A stretch of 6,760 nucleotides of DNA. It comes from Pedobacter sp. UBA1951. Lineage in GTDB: Bacteria > Bacteroidota > Bacteroidia > Sphingobacteriales > Sphingobacteriaceae. Position numbers and translations under genes: made by a program. Below the pieces are notes generated by a model. That model was not told the origin of the DNA, ran no database searches, and was given only the letters and a program-made list of their open reading frames with translations. The stretch is taken from NCBI GenBank assembly GCA_002336465.1, contig DDEP01000188.1, positions 1 to 6,760 of the forward strand, written 5' to 3'. The stretch's first letter is position 1; each line of letters opens with the position of its first letter. Below are positions 1-5,348 of the stretch, piece after piece.

Positions 1-3
1 CTA

Positions 4-258
4 TTATTTCTTAATATACTTTTCTGGGGTTGCGCTGAAAGCTTTCTTACAGCTTTCACTACAGAAATAATAGGTTTTCTTATCGTAAATAAACTGGATC
101 GCTTTTTCGGTCTTTACCTTCATTTTGCATACAGGATCAATTTCCAATACTTTTTTAACAGTATCGGTAGATAGAACCTTAACCTTTTCTTTTGCAGATT
201 GTGCTTTAGTAATTTGAGAAAAACCACTTAGCAAGACTATAAATAATATTTTTTTCAT
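4..258 (-). CDS. Secreted YHS-domain metal-binding protein
   Basis: This is an 84-residue protein with an N-terminal signal peptide (hydrophobic residues about 4-17, likely signal peptidase cleavage near the AQS around residue 20) followed by one YHS domain. The domain shows DPVCKM at 41-46, then YYFC at 63-66 and C70 in a C-x3-C pair (C66, C70), ending with the usual SATPEKYI tail. YHS domains occur in copper-transporting ATPases and other metal proteins, and the conserved cysteines are thought to bind metal. Here the domain stands alone and is predicted periplasmic. The gene is last of the six visible operon members, 14 bases after the SCO gene, and ends in tandem stops (TAA then TAG) at the window edge. 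A role in periplasmic copper binding or delivery is inferred from the domain and neighbours. The operon may continue beyond the window. Confidence 0.9.
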   Translation of the reverse strand: MKKILFIVLLSGFSQITKAQSAKEKVKVLSTDTVKKVLEIDPVCKMKVKTEKAIQFIYDKKTYYFCSESCKKAFSATPEKYIKK

Positions 259-272
259 GATTTTGGGTTTAA

Positions 273-902
273 TTATTGCTCTTTTAAAAGGATGTCCATA
301 TCGTTCATAAGTTTGGCTACATCTTTATCTACGGTACCATCATAAGCCCCACGGATACGTTTATTTTTATCTACCAAGATTAAATATCCCTGATGTACAA
401 AACCTCCGGGTGCTTCATCGTTTTGTTGTACGGCAACCAGATAATTGCGTTCGGCAAGGCCATAGATTACCTCTTTAGAACCCCATAAATATTCCCATTG
501 TGTACCCTCTACACCTAATTTTTTAGCATAAGCTTTTAATCTGGAAGGTGTATCGTATTTGGTGTCAATAGTGTGCGATGCAATTTTAACCTGTGGATTA
601 CCTTTATACTTATTGTAAACTTGAAGTAAGTTGCGGTGCATTACCGGGCAAATGGTAGGGCATGAGGTAAAAAAGAAATCGGCTACATAAATGCTATTGT
701 CAAAATCTTTAGCAGTAACCAATGTGCTGTCTTGATTATATAGTTTAAAATCGGGGATAGTTTTAAACACAGTGTCCTGCACCAGTTTACCATTTACCAT
801 ATTACCCGTTACCTCAATTTGCAAGTATGGTAGTTTTTCGGGTTGATTACAGGCCGCTAAAATTATAATGAGCAGTGTTGCTACAAGAGTTATCTTTTTC
901 AT
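273..902 (-). CDS. SCO-family copper chaperone lipoprotein
   Basis: This is a 209-residue SCO1/SenC/PrrC-family protein. A signal peptide ends in a clear lipobox LAAC (C18), so it is a predicted lipoprotein. The thioredoxin-like fold carries the family hallmark CPTIC (C81 and C85) after the strand VADFFFTS, the TIDTKYDTP segment (111-119, matching the family's DPxxDTP), and the third ligand histidine H170 in GGFVHQ. All three copper ligands known for this family are therefore present. SCO proteins assemble the CuA site of cytochrome c oxidase or act as periplasmic thiol-disulfide/copper proteins. The start codon overlaps the upstream stop as ATGA, which suggests translational coupling with the 145-residue lipoprotein. 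Location among MbnP/MbnH-like and YHS genes supports a copper role. Whether its target is oxidase or another operon member cannot be told from sequence. Confidence 0.95.
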   Translation of the reverse strand: MKKITLVATLLIIILAACNQPEKLPYLQIEVTGNMVNGKLVQDTVFKTIPDFKLYNQDSTLVTAKDFDNSIYVADFFFTSCPTICPVMHRNLLQVYNKYKGNPQVKIASHTIDTKYDTPSRLKAYAKKLGVEGTQWEYLWGSKEVIYGLAERNYLVAVQQNDEAPGGFVHQGYLILVDKNKRIRGAYDGTVDKDVAKLMNDMDILLKEQ

Positions 903-1336
903 GGTTTTTTAAATTTTGATAAATACAGGTTAGATTCTTTTATTTCTTTTTTGTACAAACTGTCAATGGCATTGATCTTCTGTTTTTCAGTTTTATAATA
1001 ATTGATTACAGAATCTAGGTTTGTACTGTTGTAATCAGGATTGAAACGATGCATCCAATCGTTCATGCTTTCTTCTGCTTTAAGCAAATTGTTAAGCGTT
1101 GTGGTTAAGGCTGTTTTTTCCTGCAAAGTATCTATGGCAGGGAACAACTGTTTTAATGCTTTCATTTCTTTTAACAGAGTGTCTATTTTCATCTGGTTAG
1201 CAATAATCTTACCATGGCTAGCCATTACTTCATCATGCAGTTTCATGGTTTCATTTTTAATACTGCTTACATCCTGTTTAGGTTTACAGGCAGCAAAACT
1301 GCTTGCTGCTAATACAATTAATAATGTTCTTTTCAT
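899..1336 (-). CDS. Small helical lipoprotein with His/Met pairs
   Basis: This is a 145-residue predicted lipoprotein: a short signal peptide ends in the lipobox FAAC, with C17 as the lipidated residue. The remainder is charged and almost entirely helix-forming, with likely coiled-coil stretches at about 40-90 and 108-138. Two segments stand out: H34-x3-M38-x2-H41 (in KLHDEVMASHG) and M91-x3-M95-H96 (in MNDWMHRF). The i/i+4/i+7 spacing would put these side chains on one helix face, as expected of a Cu(I) or heme site, but this is inference. It resembles small Bacteroidota proteins sometimes mislabelled 'viral A-type inclusion protein', from memory and with low certainty. It sits 10 bases after the barrel gene and overlaps the SCO gene by four bases. 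A copper-carrying or scaffolding role in the envelope fits its neighbours; no enzyme function is visible. Confidence 0.85.
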   Translation of the reverse strand: MKRTLLIVLAASSFAACKPKQDVSSIKNETMKLHDEVMASHGKIIANQMKIDTLLKEMKALKQLFPAIDTLQEKTALTTTLNNLLKAEESMNDWMHRFNPDYNSTNLDSVINYYKTEKQKINAIDSLYKKEIKESNLYLSKFKKP

Positions 1337-1346
1337 ATTTTATGAT

Positions 1347-2276
1347 TTAAAATGGAACGGATAAATGGATCATTAAGCGATTTCCGGCCTTAGCCCGATT
1401 GTTTGCCAATTCTTGAGAAATGATGCTTTGGTAGTTGGCACCAATGGAGAATTTACTTGTTGCTATCTCCATACCTGTAATTAAAGCAGCAGAATGACCT
1501 CCTGATACATCTACCGTGTATTTGTTGCTTTCAATATCTTTTGTTGCGGTGTCATACAATATGCCGGCATTGGGTGCCAAAGTAAGCTTATGCAACAGCC
1601 TGAACTTATAATAAAGCAAGGCATTGGTTGTAAGCTTGTTTCCATATCTGTATGCATATTTGTTCGCTGTATTGATCTTGTAATTTACATTGAGGTTAAA
1701 ACCTAGGTCATTTAGTCTTATATCGTAAGCTGCATTTAGGGTAAAATCGGTACTTGCCGTACCCAACTGAAAATTATTGGGGCTTTCTTGCACTGCTAAT
1801 TTTTCTGCAGGTTCATATTTACCGGTAGGGAGTTTAATACCTGCGCCTAACCAAAGTGAATGAACCAATAGCTTGCTTTTAAGTAGGTGGGTCTTTGTAA
1901 ATAGGTTGTAATAACCCATTAAGGCAACATCGCCCAAACCATTTTTTTCGCCATTGCCTTCTTGTGAGCTTCGTCTATTGATATTATATGGCACAAAAGC
2001 AAGCACCCTAAACTTCTGGCCAAAATTCATACCTCCCCATAGCTCTGCCGTTTGGTAGGTTTCATCTGTAGTAAGTGGGGTAATTTGACCTTGTGGACCT
2101 AAATGAGTTTGCAACGTTTTATATTGATACCTTAAACCAATAAAACGTTTATTGTACTCAGGTAAAATACCTATATAGTAACTGCCTACTCCGCAACCGC
2201 ATATATCGCAAGCTAGAGCAGAAAAGCTCAAAATCATCAAAAAGGAAGCTAATCCTATACTTTTTTTCATCATCAT
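1347..2276 (-). CDS. Outer-membrane beta-barrel protein with CDICGCG N-terminus
   Basis: This is a 309-residue protein with a signal peptide (1-22) ending ALA, so signal peptidase I would cut just before C23 and leave a mature N-terminus CDICGCG (C23, C26, C28). A lipobox reading (LAC) is possible but poor, because the leucine is at -2. The rest alternates polar and aromatic/hydrophobic residues as transmembrane strands do and ends in SVPF, a terminal phenylalanine typical of outer-membrane barrels. The motifs GLGDVALMGYY (113-123) and GAGIKLPTGKY (144-154) resemble the 'phenol degradation MetA'/transporter-type barrel family. The gene starts with three successive ATG codons, so the exact start is uncertain by two codons. 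It lies 5 bases after the diheme peroxidase gene and 10 before the next gene. A role in copper sensing, uptake or export across the outer membrane is inferred from the cysteine cluster and the operon. Confidence 0.85.
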   Translation of the reverse strand: MMMKKSIGLASFLMILSFSALACDICGCGVGSYYIGILPEYNKRFIGLRYQYKTLQTHLGPQGQITPLTTDETYQTAELWGGMNFGQKFRVLAFVPYNINRRSSQEGNGEKNGLGDVALMGYYNLFTKTHLLKSKLLVHSLWLGAGIKLPTGKYEPAEKLAVQESPNNFQLGTASTDFTLNAAYDIRLNDLGFNLNVNYKINTANKYAYRYGNKLTTNALLYYKFRLLHKLTLAPNAGILYDTATKDIESNKYTVDVSGGHSAALITGMEIATSKFSIGANYQSIISQELANNRAKAGNRLMIHLSVPF

Positions 2277-2281
2277 TTCAA

Positions 2282-3328
2282 TTATTGTTCAGCTAAAGCT
2301 TTGTTATGGATAAAATCTTCGTCGTTGAGTGTGTTTAGAAAAGCTAATAATTTGGTTTTCTGATCATTGCTCAAGTTTATACCTCTTGATGTTTGCTTTT
2401 TCAAGATGGGATCAAGATTAGGAGTATCTTGTACCTGACCAACATAATGGTCTAATACTGCATCTAAATTTAAAAATCTGCCGTCGTGCATATAAGGTGC
2501 GGTATATTTGAGGTTCCTTAGCGAAGGCACTTTAAATTTATACAGATCTTTATCCAATAACGTGGCTGTATATAAGCCCTTGTCGTTAATGGCGTTAGGT
2601 GCCAAACCGTTATTTCTGAAAGTACCATCTGTAAAGAGTGGTTCTGTATGGCATGATGCACATTTATCCTTAAAAATCTGATAACCCTCTTGCTCTATGG
2701 TAGAAAATGAGATATTTCCCTCATTGCGTATCACTTTATCGTATTTAGCATTACTGCTTATACACATGAGCATGAATTGAGATAAAGCTTTCATCAAATG
2801 CGCTGTGCTAATTTCATCACTGCCAAATGCCTCCTTAAATTGATTTCTGTAGGTTGGTATTGCCCTAAGCTTATGGAGTACATTCTCCAGGTTTTCATCC
2901 ATCTCTTCGTGAGTGGTTATGGGAGCAATGGGTTGCAGGTCAAGGTCATATATGCCGCCGCCCCACATAAAGGCTTTGCTCCAAGCTAAATTCATGATTG
3001 GAGGCGAGTTACGAATTCCTAACCTGTCGTCAATGCCATGACTTACATCGTGCCCGTGATGGGTAAAAGCCGAAGATTGGATATGGCATGAACCACAACT
3101 AATGGTATTGTCTCTTGATAACCTTGGGTCGTAAAACAGTGTTCTACCTAACTCAAAGCCAGCTTTAGTTATGGGATTGTTGGCTAAATTATATACGGGT
3201 TCAGGAAAATTTTTGGGTTTTTGAAAACCCAAAAATAGCACTGCTTTTTCTTGTACATCATCGCTCTTTTTGCAAGCATAAACAAACAGACAGACCAAAA
3301 ATATATACTTGAAATATTTTGTTTTCAT
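2282..3328 (-). CDS. mbnH: MbnH-like diheme c-type peroxidase lipoprotein
   Basis: This is a 348-residue diheme protein of the cytochrome c peroxidase/MauG superfamily. A signal peptide ends at a lipobox-like VYAC (C19). The first heme motif is CGSCH (C78, C81, H82) and the second is CASCH (C223, C226, H227). W122 in FMWGGG lies 40 residues after H82, matching the tryptophan that lies between the hemes in this family. M280 in APYMHDGRF is the usual axial methionine segment. A histidine-rich stretch (H90, H91, H93, H97) follows the first heme. MbnH of methanotrophs oxidises a tryptophan of its partner MbnP to kynurenine. The MbnP-like gene lies directly upstream with a 5-base gap, which is the main reason for preferring MbnH over an ordinary H2O2-detoxifying peroxidase. 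A perfect 13-bp-arm palindrome covers codons 31-40. Family assignment is firm; the MbnH activity is inferred. Confidence 0.93.
   Translation of the reverse strand: MKTKYFKYIFLVCLFVYACKKSDDVQEKAVLFLGFQKPKNFPEPVYNLANNPITKAGFELGRTLFYDPRLSRDNTISCGSCHIQSSAFTHHGHDVSHGIDDRLGIRNSPPIMNLAWSKAFMWGGGIYDLDLQPIAPITTHEEMDENLENVLHKLRAIPTYRNQFKEAFGSDEISTAHLMKALSQFMLMCISSNAKYDKVIRNEGNISFSTIEQEGYQIFKDKCASCHTEPLFTDGTFRNNGLAPNAINDKGLYTATLLDKDLYKFKVPSLRNLKYTAPYMHDGRFLNLDAVLDHYVGQVQDTPNLDPILKKQTSRGINLSNDQKTKLLAFLNTLNDEDFIHNKALAEQ
3209..3236 (-). repeat. 28-bp palindrome inside the 5' part of the peroxidase gene
   Basis: Two perfect 13-base arms (ATTTTTGGGTTTT and its reverse complement AAAACCCAAAAAT) are separated by only two bases. 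In the mRNA this would fold to a stem of about 12 bp with a four-base loop, mostly A-U pairs with three G-C pairs, and the transcript continues with a short U run. It lies in codons 31-40, within the linker between lipid anchor and the peroxidase domain. It may attenuate transcription or tune the ratio of the MbnP-like to MbnH-like product, or be a chance result of the codons used (FLGFQKPKN). Confidence 0.8.
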
Positions 3329-3333
3329 GCTGT

Positions 3334-4158
3334 TTAGTTTTCAGTATGATCATGTTTAAACATCTCGCTAAGATTTTTGCCTATGCTTACCGAATATTCG
3401 CTGAACATGACATTAGGATGCTCTTTTATGCTGAAACTGTTACTGCCATTAAATACCTTTAGAACATCTACAAATAAATGGATATTGCTCTGTCTGTCTT
3501 TTCTTACTTTAGCAATGCCTGCGTTGCTAAGATCAAGAGTAATGGTTTTAATGTTGTTGATGGTAGAAGAACTATAGCCACCAAACCCACCAATATGGTA
3601 CTTGAATTGTTTTTTACCGCTAGGATCTCCTTGCTGATCATCTGTAATAACAGAAGAATTGCCTTCCATTTTAAAGAAAATATAGCCAGAGTTCCAACCC
3701 CAGTACATATTGCTACCCGAAGCAGGGTCTAACACACCTGTTCTTTTGTCTATGGGCATAGTGCTTCTTAAGCTGTCAACGCCCAATACAAATGTGAGCT
3801 TACTGTAATCGCCTTCTGGTACTTTTATTTTAGCAAACCGGGTGCTTTTGTCTGAACCTTTAATTAAAAAATAAGAGTCATCTTGTTTAACGGTATATTC
3901 TTTTCCGCTGATTGTAGTTACTTTTATATTGCTAATGTAGTATTGGAGTAGGCTTAGGGTAAAAGGTTCGCCTTTGGCATTGGTATAAGGTACATCTGTA
4001 TTGTTAAATGTAAGCGTTCTGCCTCCTGCAATATTGTCAAATTCAACAGAAAGCGGTGCAAGATTATTTTCATCAAAATCGGGAGCAGAGCTAGGATCTT
4101 TTTTACATGCTGTAAATAAAACGGTGCTTATCGCTATAAGCATAATGATTTTTTTCAT
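3334..4158 (-). CDS. mbnP: MbnP-like copper-binding lipoprotein
   Basis: This is a 274-residue lipoprotein with a signal peptide ending FTAC (C18), then a predicted beta-rich domain of the MbnP family. Family-like features are LSVEFDNIAGGRTL (36-49), LQYYISNIKV (71-80), the aromatic signature GSNMYWGWNSGYIFFKMEG (148-166) with W153 and W155, KYHIGG (H188), NIHLFVDVLKVF (H227) and EHPNVMF (H247). It has a histidine-bearing tail, FKHDH (H269, H271). In methanotroph MbnP, and in the related CorA and MopE proteins, copper is held at a site containing a kynurenine made from tryptophan plus histidines. The diheme enzyme MbnH makes the kynurenine in MbnP. W153/W155 are the best candidates here, and the histidines are candidate ligands. 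It is first gene of the operon, preceded by a 195-bp non-coding region, and is followed after 5 bases by the MbnH-like gene. No methanobactin genes are visible. The exact modified residue is a guess. Confidence 0.9.
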   Translation of the reverse strand: MKKIIMLIAISTVLFTACKKDPSSAPDFDENNLAPLSVEFDNIAGGRTLTFNNTDVPYTNAKGEPFTLSLLQYYISNIKVTTISGKEYTVKQDDSYFLIKGSDKSTRFAKIKVPEGDYSKLTFVLGVDSLRSTMPIDKRTGVLDPASGSNMYWGWNSGYIFFKMEGNSSVITDDQQGDPSGKKQFKYHIGGFGGYSSSTINNIKTITLDLSNAGIAKVRKDRQSNIHLFVDVLKVFNGSNSFSIKEHPNVMFSEYSVSIGKNLSEMFKHDHTEN

Positions 4159-4353
4159 TTTAAGAATAAATTGTAGTGAAGCTTATTGCATAAGGCAACA
4201 AACTATTTTAAATAAATGGTTAAAATTGATCAGTATAGATCTACTGATACACGAAGATTAAATTGAAATTACACGCAAGCCTGTACGCCTAAAAGAGCGC
4301 ATAACGTTATACAACAGCATAAACTATTGTAAATAGGTAATCCAATTTAAAGT
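4159..4353 (-). other. Non-coding region upstream of the copper operon
   Basis: These 195 bases separate the stop of the three-cysteine protein from the start of the MbnP-like gene and are the only long gap in the window. They contain the 20-bp inverted repeat at 4229-4248, a short one with 5-base arms at 4182-4194 (CTTAT/ATAAG), another at 4324-4336 (CTATT/AATAG), and a 10-bp perfect palindrome ATAACGTTAT at 4301-4310. No exact TAnnTTTG element reads toward the operon. The nearest is TAGTTTG at 4199-4205, one base short, about 40 bases before the start codon. No GC-rich hairpin with a U run is present. The region probably carries the operon promoter and operator, but no regulator gene is present in the window. 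Confidence 0.5.
4229..4248. promoter_or_regulatory. Inverted repeat, possible operator
   Basis: Perfect 7-base arms ATCAGTA and TACTGAT flank a six-base spacer (TAGATC). It lies 70-90 bases upstream of the MbnP-like start codon, upstream of the imperfect -7-like element at 4199-4205, which is a position where an activator or repressor dimer could act. On the minus strand it is followed by ATCAATTTTAACC, which is not a proper U tract, so a terminator is less likely. The regulator is unknown and the sequence is not a copper box I recognise. Confidence 0.4.
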
Positions 4354-4731
4354 TTAACCTAATTTAGGAGGATGAAAAACCGCATTGACTTTAGCGATAG
4401 GTTTTTGCTGAAGATAAAATGGGGTAGAAGAGCTAACAGGATTCTCAAAAAGAGGTAAAACTACTTCTGCATATTCAGGAATAATAGTTTCTACCAGTTT
4501 TTTAAGGTTTTCTTGCTCCTGTTTGTTTTTTTGTTCAAGCTCTTTCAATTTAATATCTAAGAAACATTTACCATCACAATGTAGTTCTGGTTTGTCTTTG
4601 TTGGTACAGAGCACCGAAGCGATATATTCTTTATTGAGTTGGTATGAAGTAGAAATGATAGCATAATTAAAGCAATTGGCCAAAATGCCCGTAAGCAATA
4701 ATAAAGCAACTATTTTTCTTACCACTATCAC
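4354..4731 (-). CDS. Small membrane-anchored protein with C-x9-C-x3-C cluster
   Basis: This is a 125-residue protein of unknown function. One hydrophobic segment at about 7-27 acts as an uncleaved anchor or signal sequence (C20 is not in a convincing lipobox). A conserved-looking cysteine block follows: C42TNKDKPELHC52DGKC56. A charged helix rich in K/E/Q (61-81) follows, then a C-terminal segment ending VFHPPKLG. Proteins of this layout (C-x-NK-x-x-P ... C-x-GKC ... HPP) are, from memory, common in Bacteroidota near metal and TonB-linked genes, but have no assigned function. Three cysteines plus H51 and H120 could bind metal. The start is a GTG; another GTG at codon 3 is an alternative, and there is no internal methionine. 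A perfect -7 element lies only four bases upstream of the first GTG. It precedes the copper operon but is separated from it by 195 bases. Confidence 0.75.
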   Translation of the reverse strand: MIVVRKIVALLLLTGILANCFNYAIISTSYQLNKEYIASVLCTNKDKPELHCDGKCFLDIKLKELEQKNKQEQENLKKLVETIIPEYAEVVLPLFENPVSSSTPFYLQQKPIAKVNAVFHPPKLG

Positions 4732-4735
4732 GCGG

Positions 4736-4743
4736 CAAAGATA
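4736..4743 (-). promoter_or_regulatory. Bacteroidota -7 promoter element (TATCTTTG)
   Basis: Read on the minus strand this is TATCTTTG, an exact match to the TAnnTTTG -7 consensus of Bacteroidota primary sigma factor promoters. A TTTG lies 28 bases upstream (4772-4775), which is farther than the usual spacing of about 20, so a -33 element is not convincing. Transcription would begin about at the GTG start codon of the three-cysteine protein, giving a leaderless message or pointing to the GTG at codon 3 as true start. Confidence 0.6.
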
Positions 4744-4782
4744 GGCTAAAAATAGATATGATTAAATAAAACAAAGCTTATT

Positions 4783-5316
4783 TTAACAGCATTTGTAATA
4801 GATTTTAACCTTTTGCTCTTTTTGAGACCAAGCTATGTACAGATTTTTATCTTTACTGATCCTGTATTCAAATCCATTTAAGCCATTTTTTTTCAAATCG
4901 TTATAAAAATCTTTATCAGGTACATTTTTGTCAGGATTTTCATTTTCGGTAACCGCAGGTTCTATGAAATGACGTTCATCAAAAAAGTAATCAACTTCTT
5001 CTGTAAGGAATTTGATTTTATCTTTTTCTTTTTTCATGCCAGCAGATGCCAAGTAATTCTTTAAGATTTCTTCTGCTTTTAATTCCTGACGATAAATCTC
5101 ATTACCATTGTACGCAACAATTGTAAATAACAGATGCATGTTTTTGGTATCGCTACCTTTTACGGCTATTTTAAAAGTATCTTGTTTAGCTAAGTCGCTA
5201 AATGCAAAAAGCGTTGTTTTTGAAAGCTCATTGATATTGCTCTTACCCGAATTAGAACGGTTACAGGCCACAAAGAAGAGAGAGCAGATCAGAGTTAAAG
5301 CGTAAATTTTTTGCAT
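4783..5316 (-). CDS. Hypothetical lipoprotein ending in CysCys
   Basis: This is a 177-residue predicted lipoprotein with a signal peptide and lipobox FVAC (C18). I do not recognise a family. The mature part is charged and mixed alpha/beta: a strand-rich region at about 45-75 (DTFKIAVKG, HLLFTIVAYNGNEIYRQEL), a lysine/glutamate-rich helix (81-107), an acidic stretch FFDERHFIEPAVTENENPDKN (111-131), and C-terminal strands (NLYIAWSQ, KVKIYYKCC). The last two residues are cysteines (C176, C177), an unusual ending that could bind metal or form a disulfide. It starts 32 bases after kdsB with no visible promoter or terminator between, so it may be cotranscribed with kdsB. The gap of 51 bases to the next gene holds that gene's -7 element. 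Function unknown. Confidence 0.75.
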   Translation of the reverse strand: MQKIYALTLICSLFFVACNRSNSGKSNINELSKTTLFAFSDLAKQDTFKIAVKGSDTKNMHLLFTIVAYNGNEIYRQELKAEEILKNYLASAGMKKEKDKIKFLTEEVDYFFDERHFIEPAVTENENPDKNVPDKDFYNDLKKNGLNGFEYRISKDKNLYIAWSQKEQKVKIYYKCC

Positions 5317-5348
5317 AAGATTTTTTTAATGTAACAAGAAAATACACA

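Noticed and set aside
37..59. Direct repeat AGCTTTC and palindrome GAAAGCTTTC near the end of the YHS gene.
   Set aside because: Short and explained by the codons of the SESCKKAFSA segment.
2282..3328. Diheme protein as an ordinary hydrogen-peroxide-detoxifying cytochrome c peroxidase.
   Set aside because: Sequence alone allows it, but the 5-base linkage to an MbnP-like gene and the surrounding copper genes make the MbnH-type role more likely. Kept as the main alternative.
3377..3732. Plus-strand open frames opposite the MbnP-like gene, and similar ones opposite other genes (1041-1364, 2798-2989, 4001-4261, 5108-5305, 5607-5822, 6414-6608).
   Set aside because: They lie antisense to well-supported genes, have no recognisable domains, and show the composition expected of reverse-frame translations.
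4258..4320. A 20-codon open frame on the minus strand (MLLYNVMRSF...) in the gap before the MbnP-like gene, considered as a methanobactin-like precursor or leader peptide.
   Set aside because: It has no cysteine, which methanobactin cores require, and no methanobactin biosynthesis genes are nearby. Length is within chance expectation; a leader peptide cannot be excluded but nothing supports it.
4764..4783. AAATAA/TTATTT inverted repeat just after the CysCys lipoprotein gene as a terminator.
   Set aside because: The stem would be six A-U pairs with an eight-base loop and no G-C pair, too weak for an intrinsic terminator.
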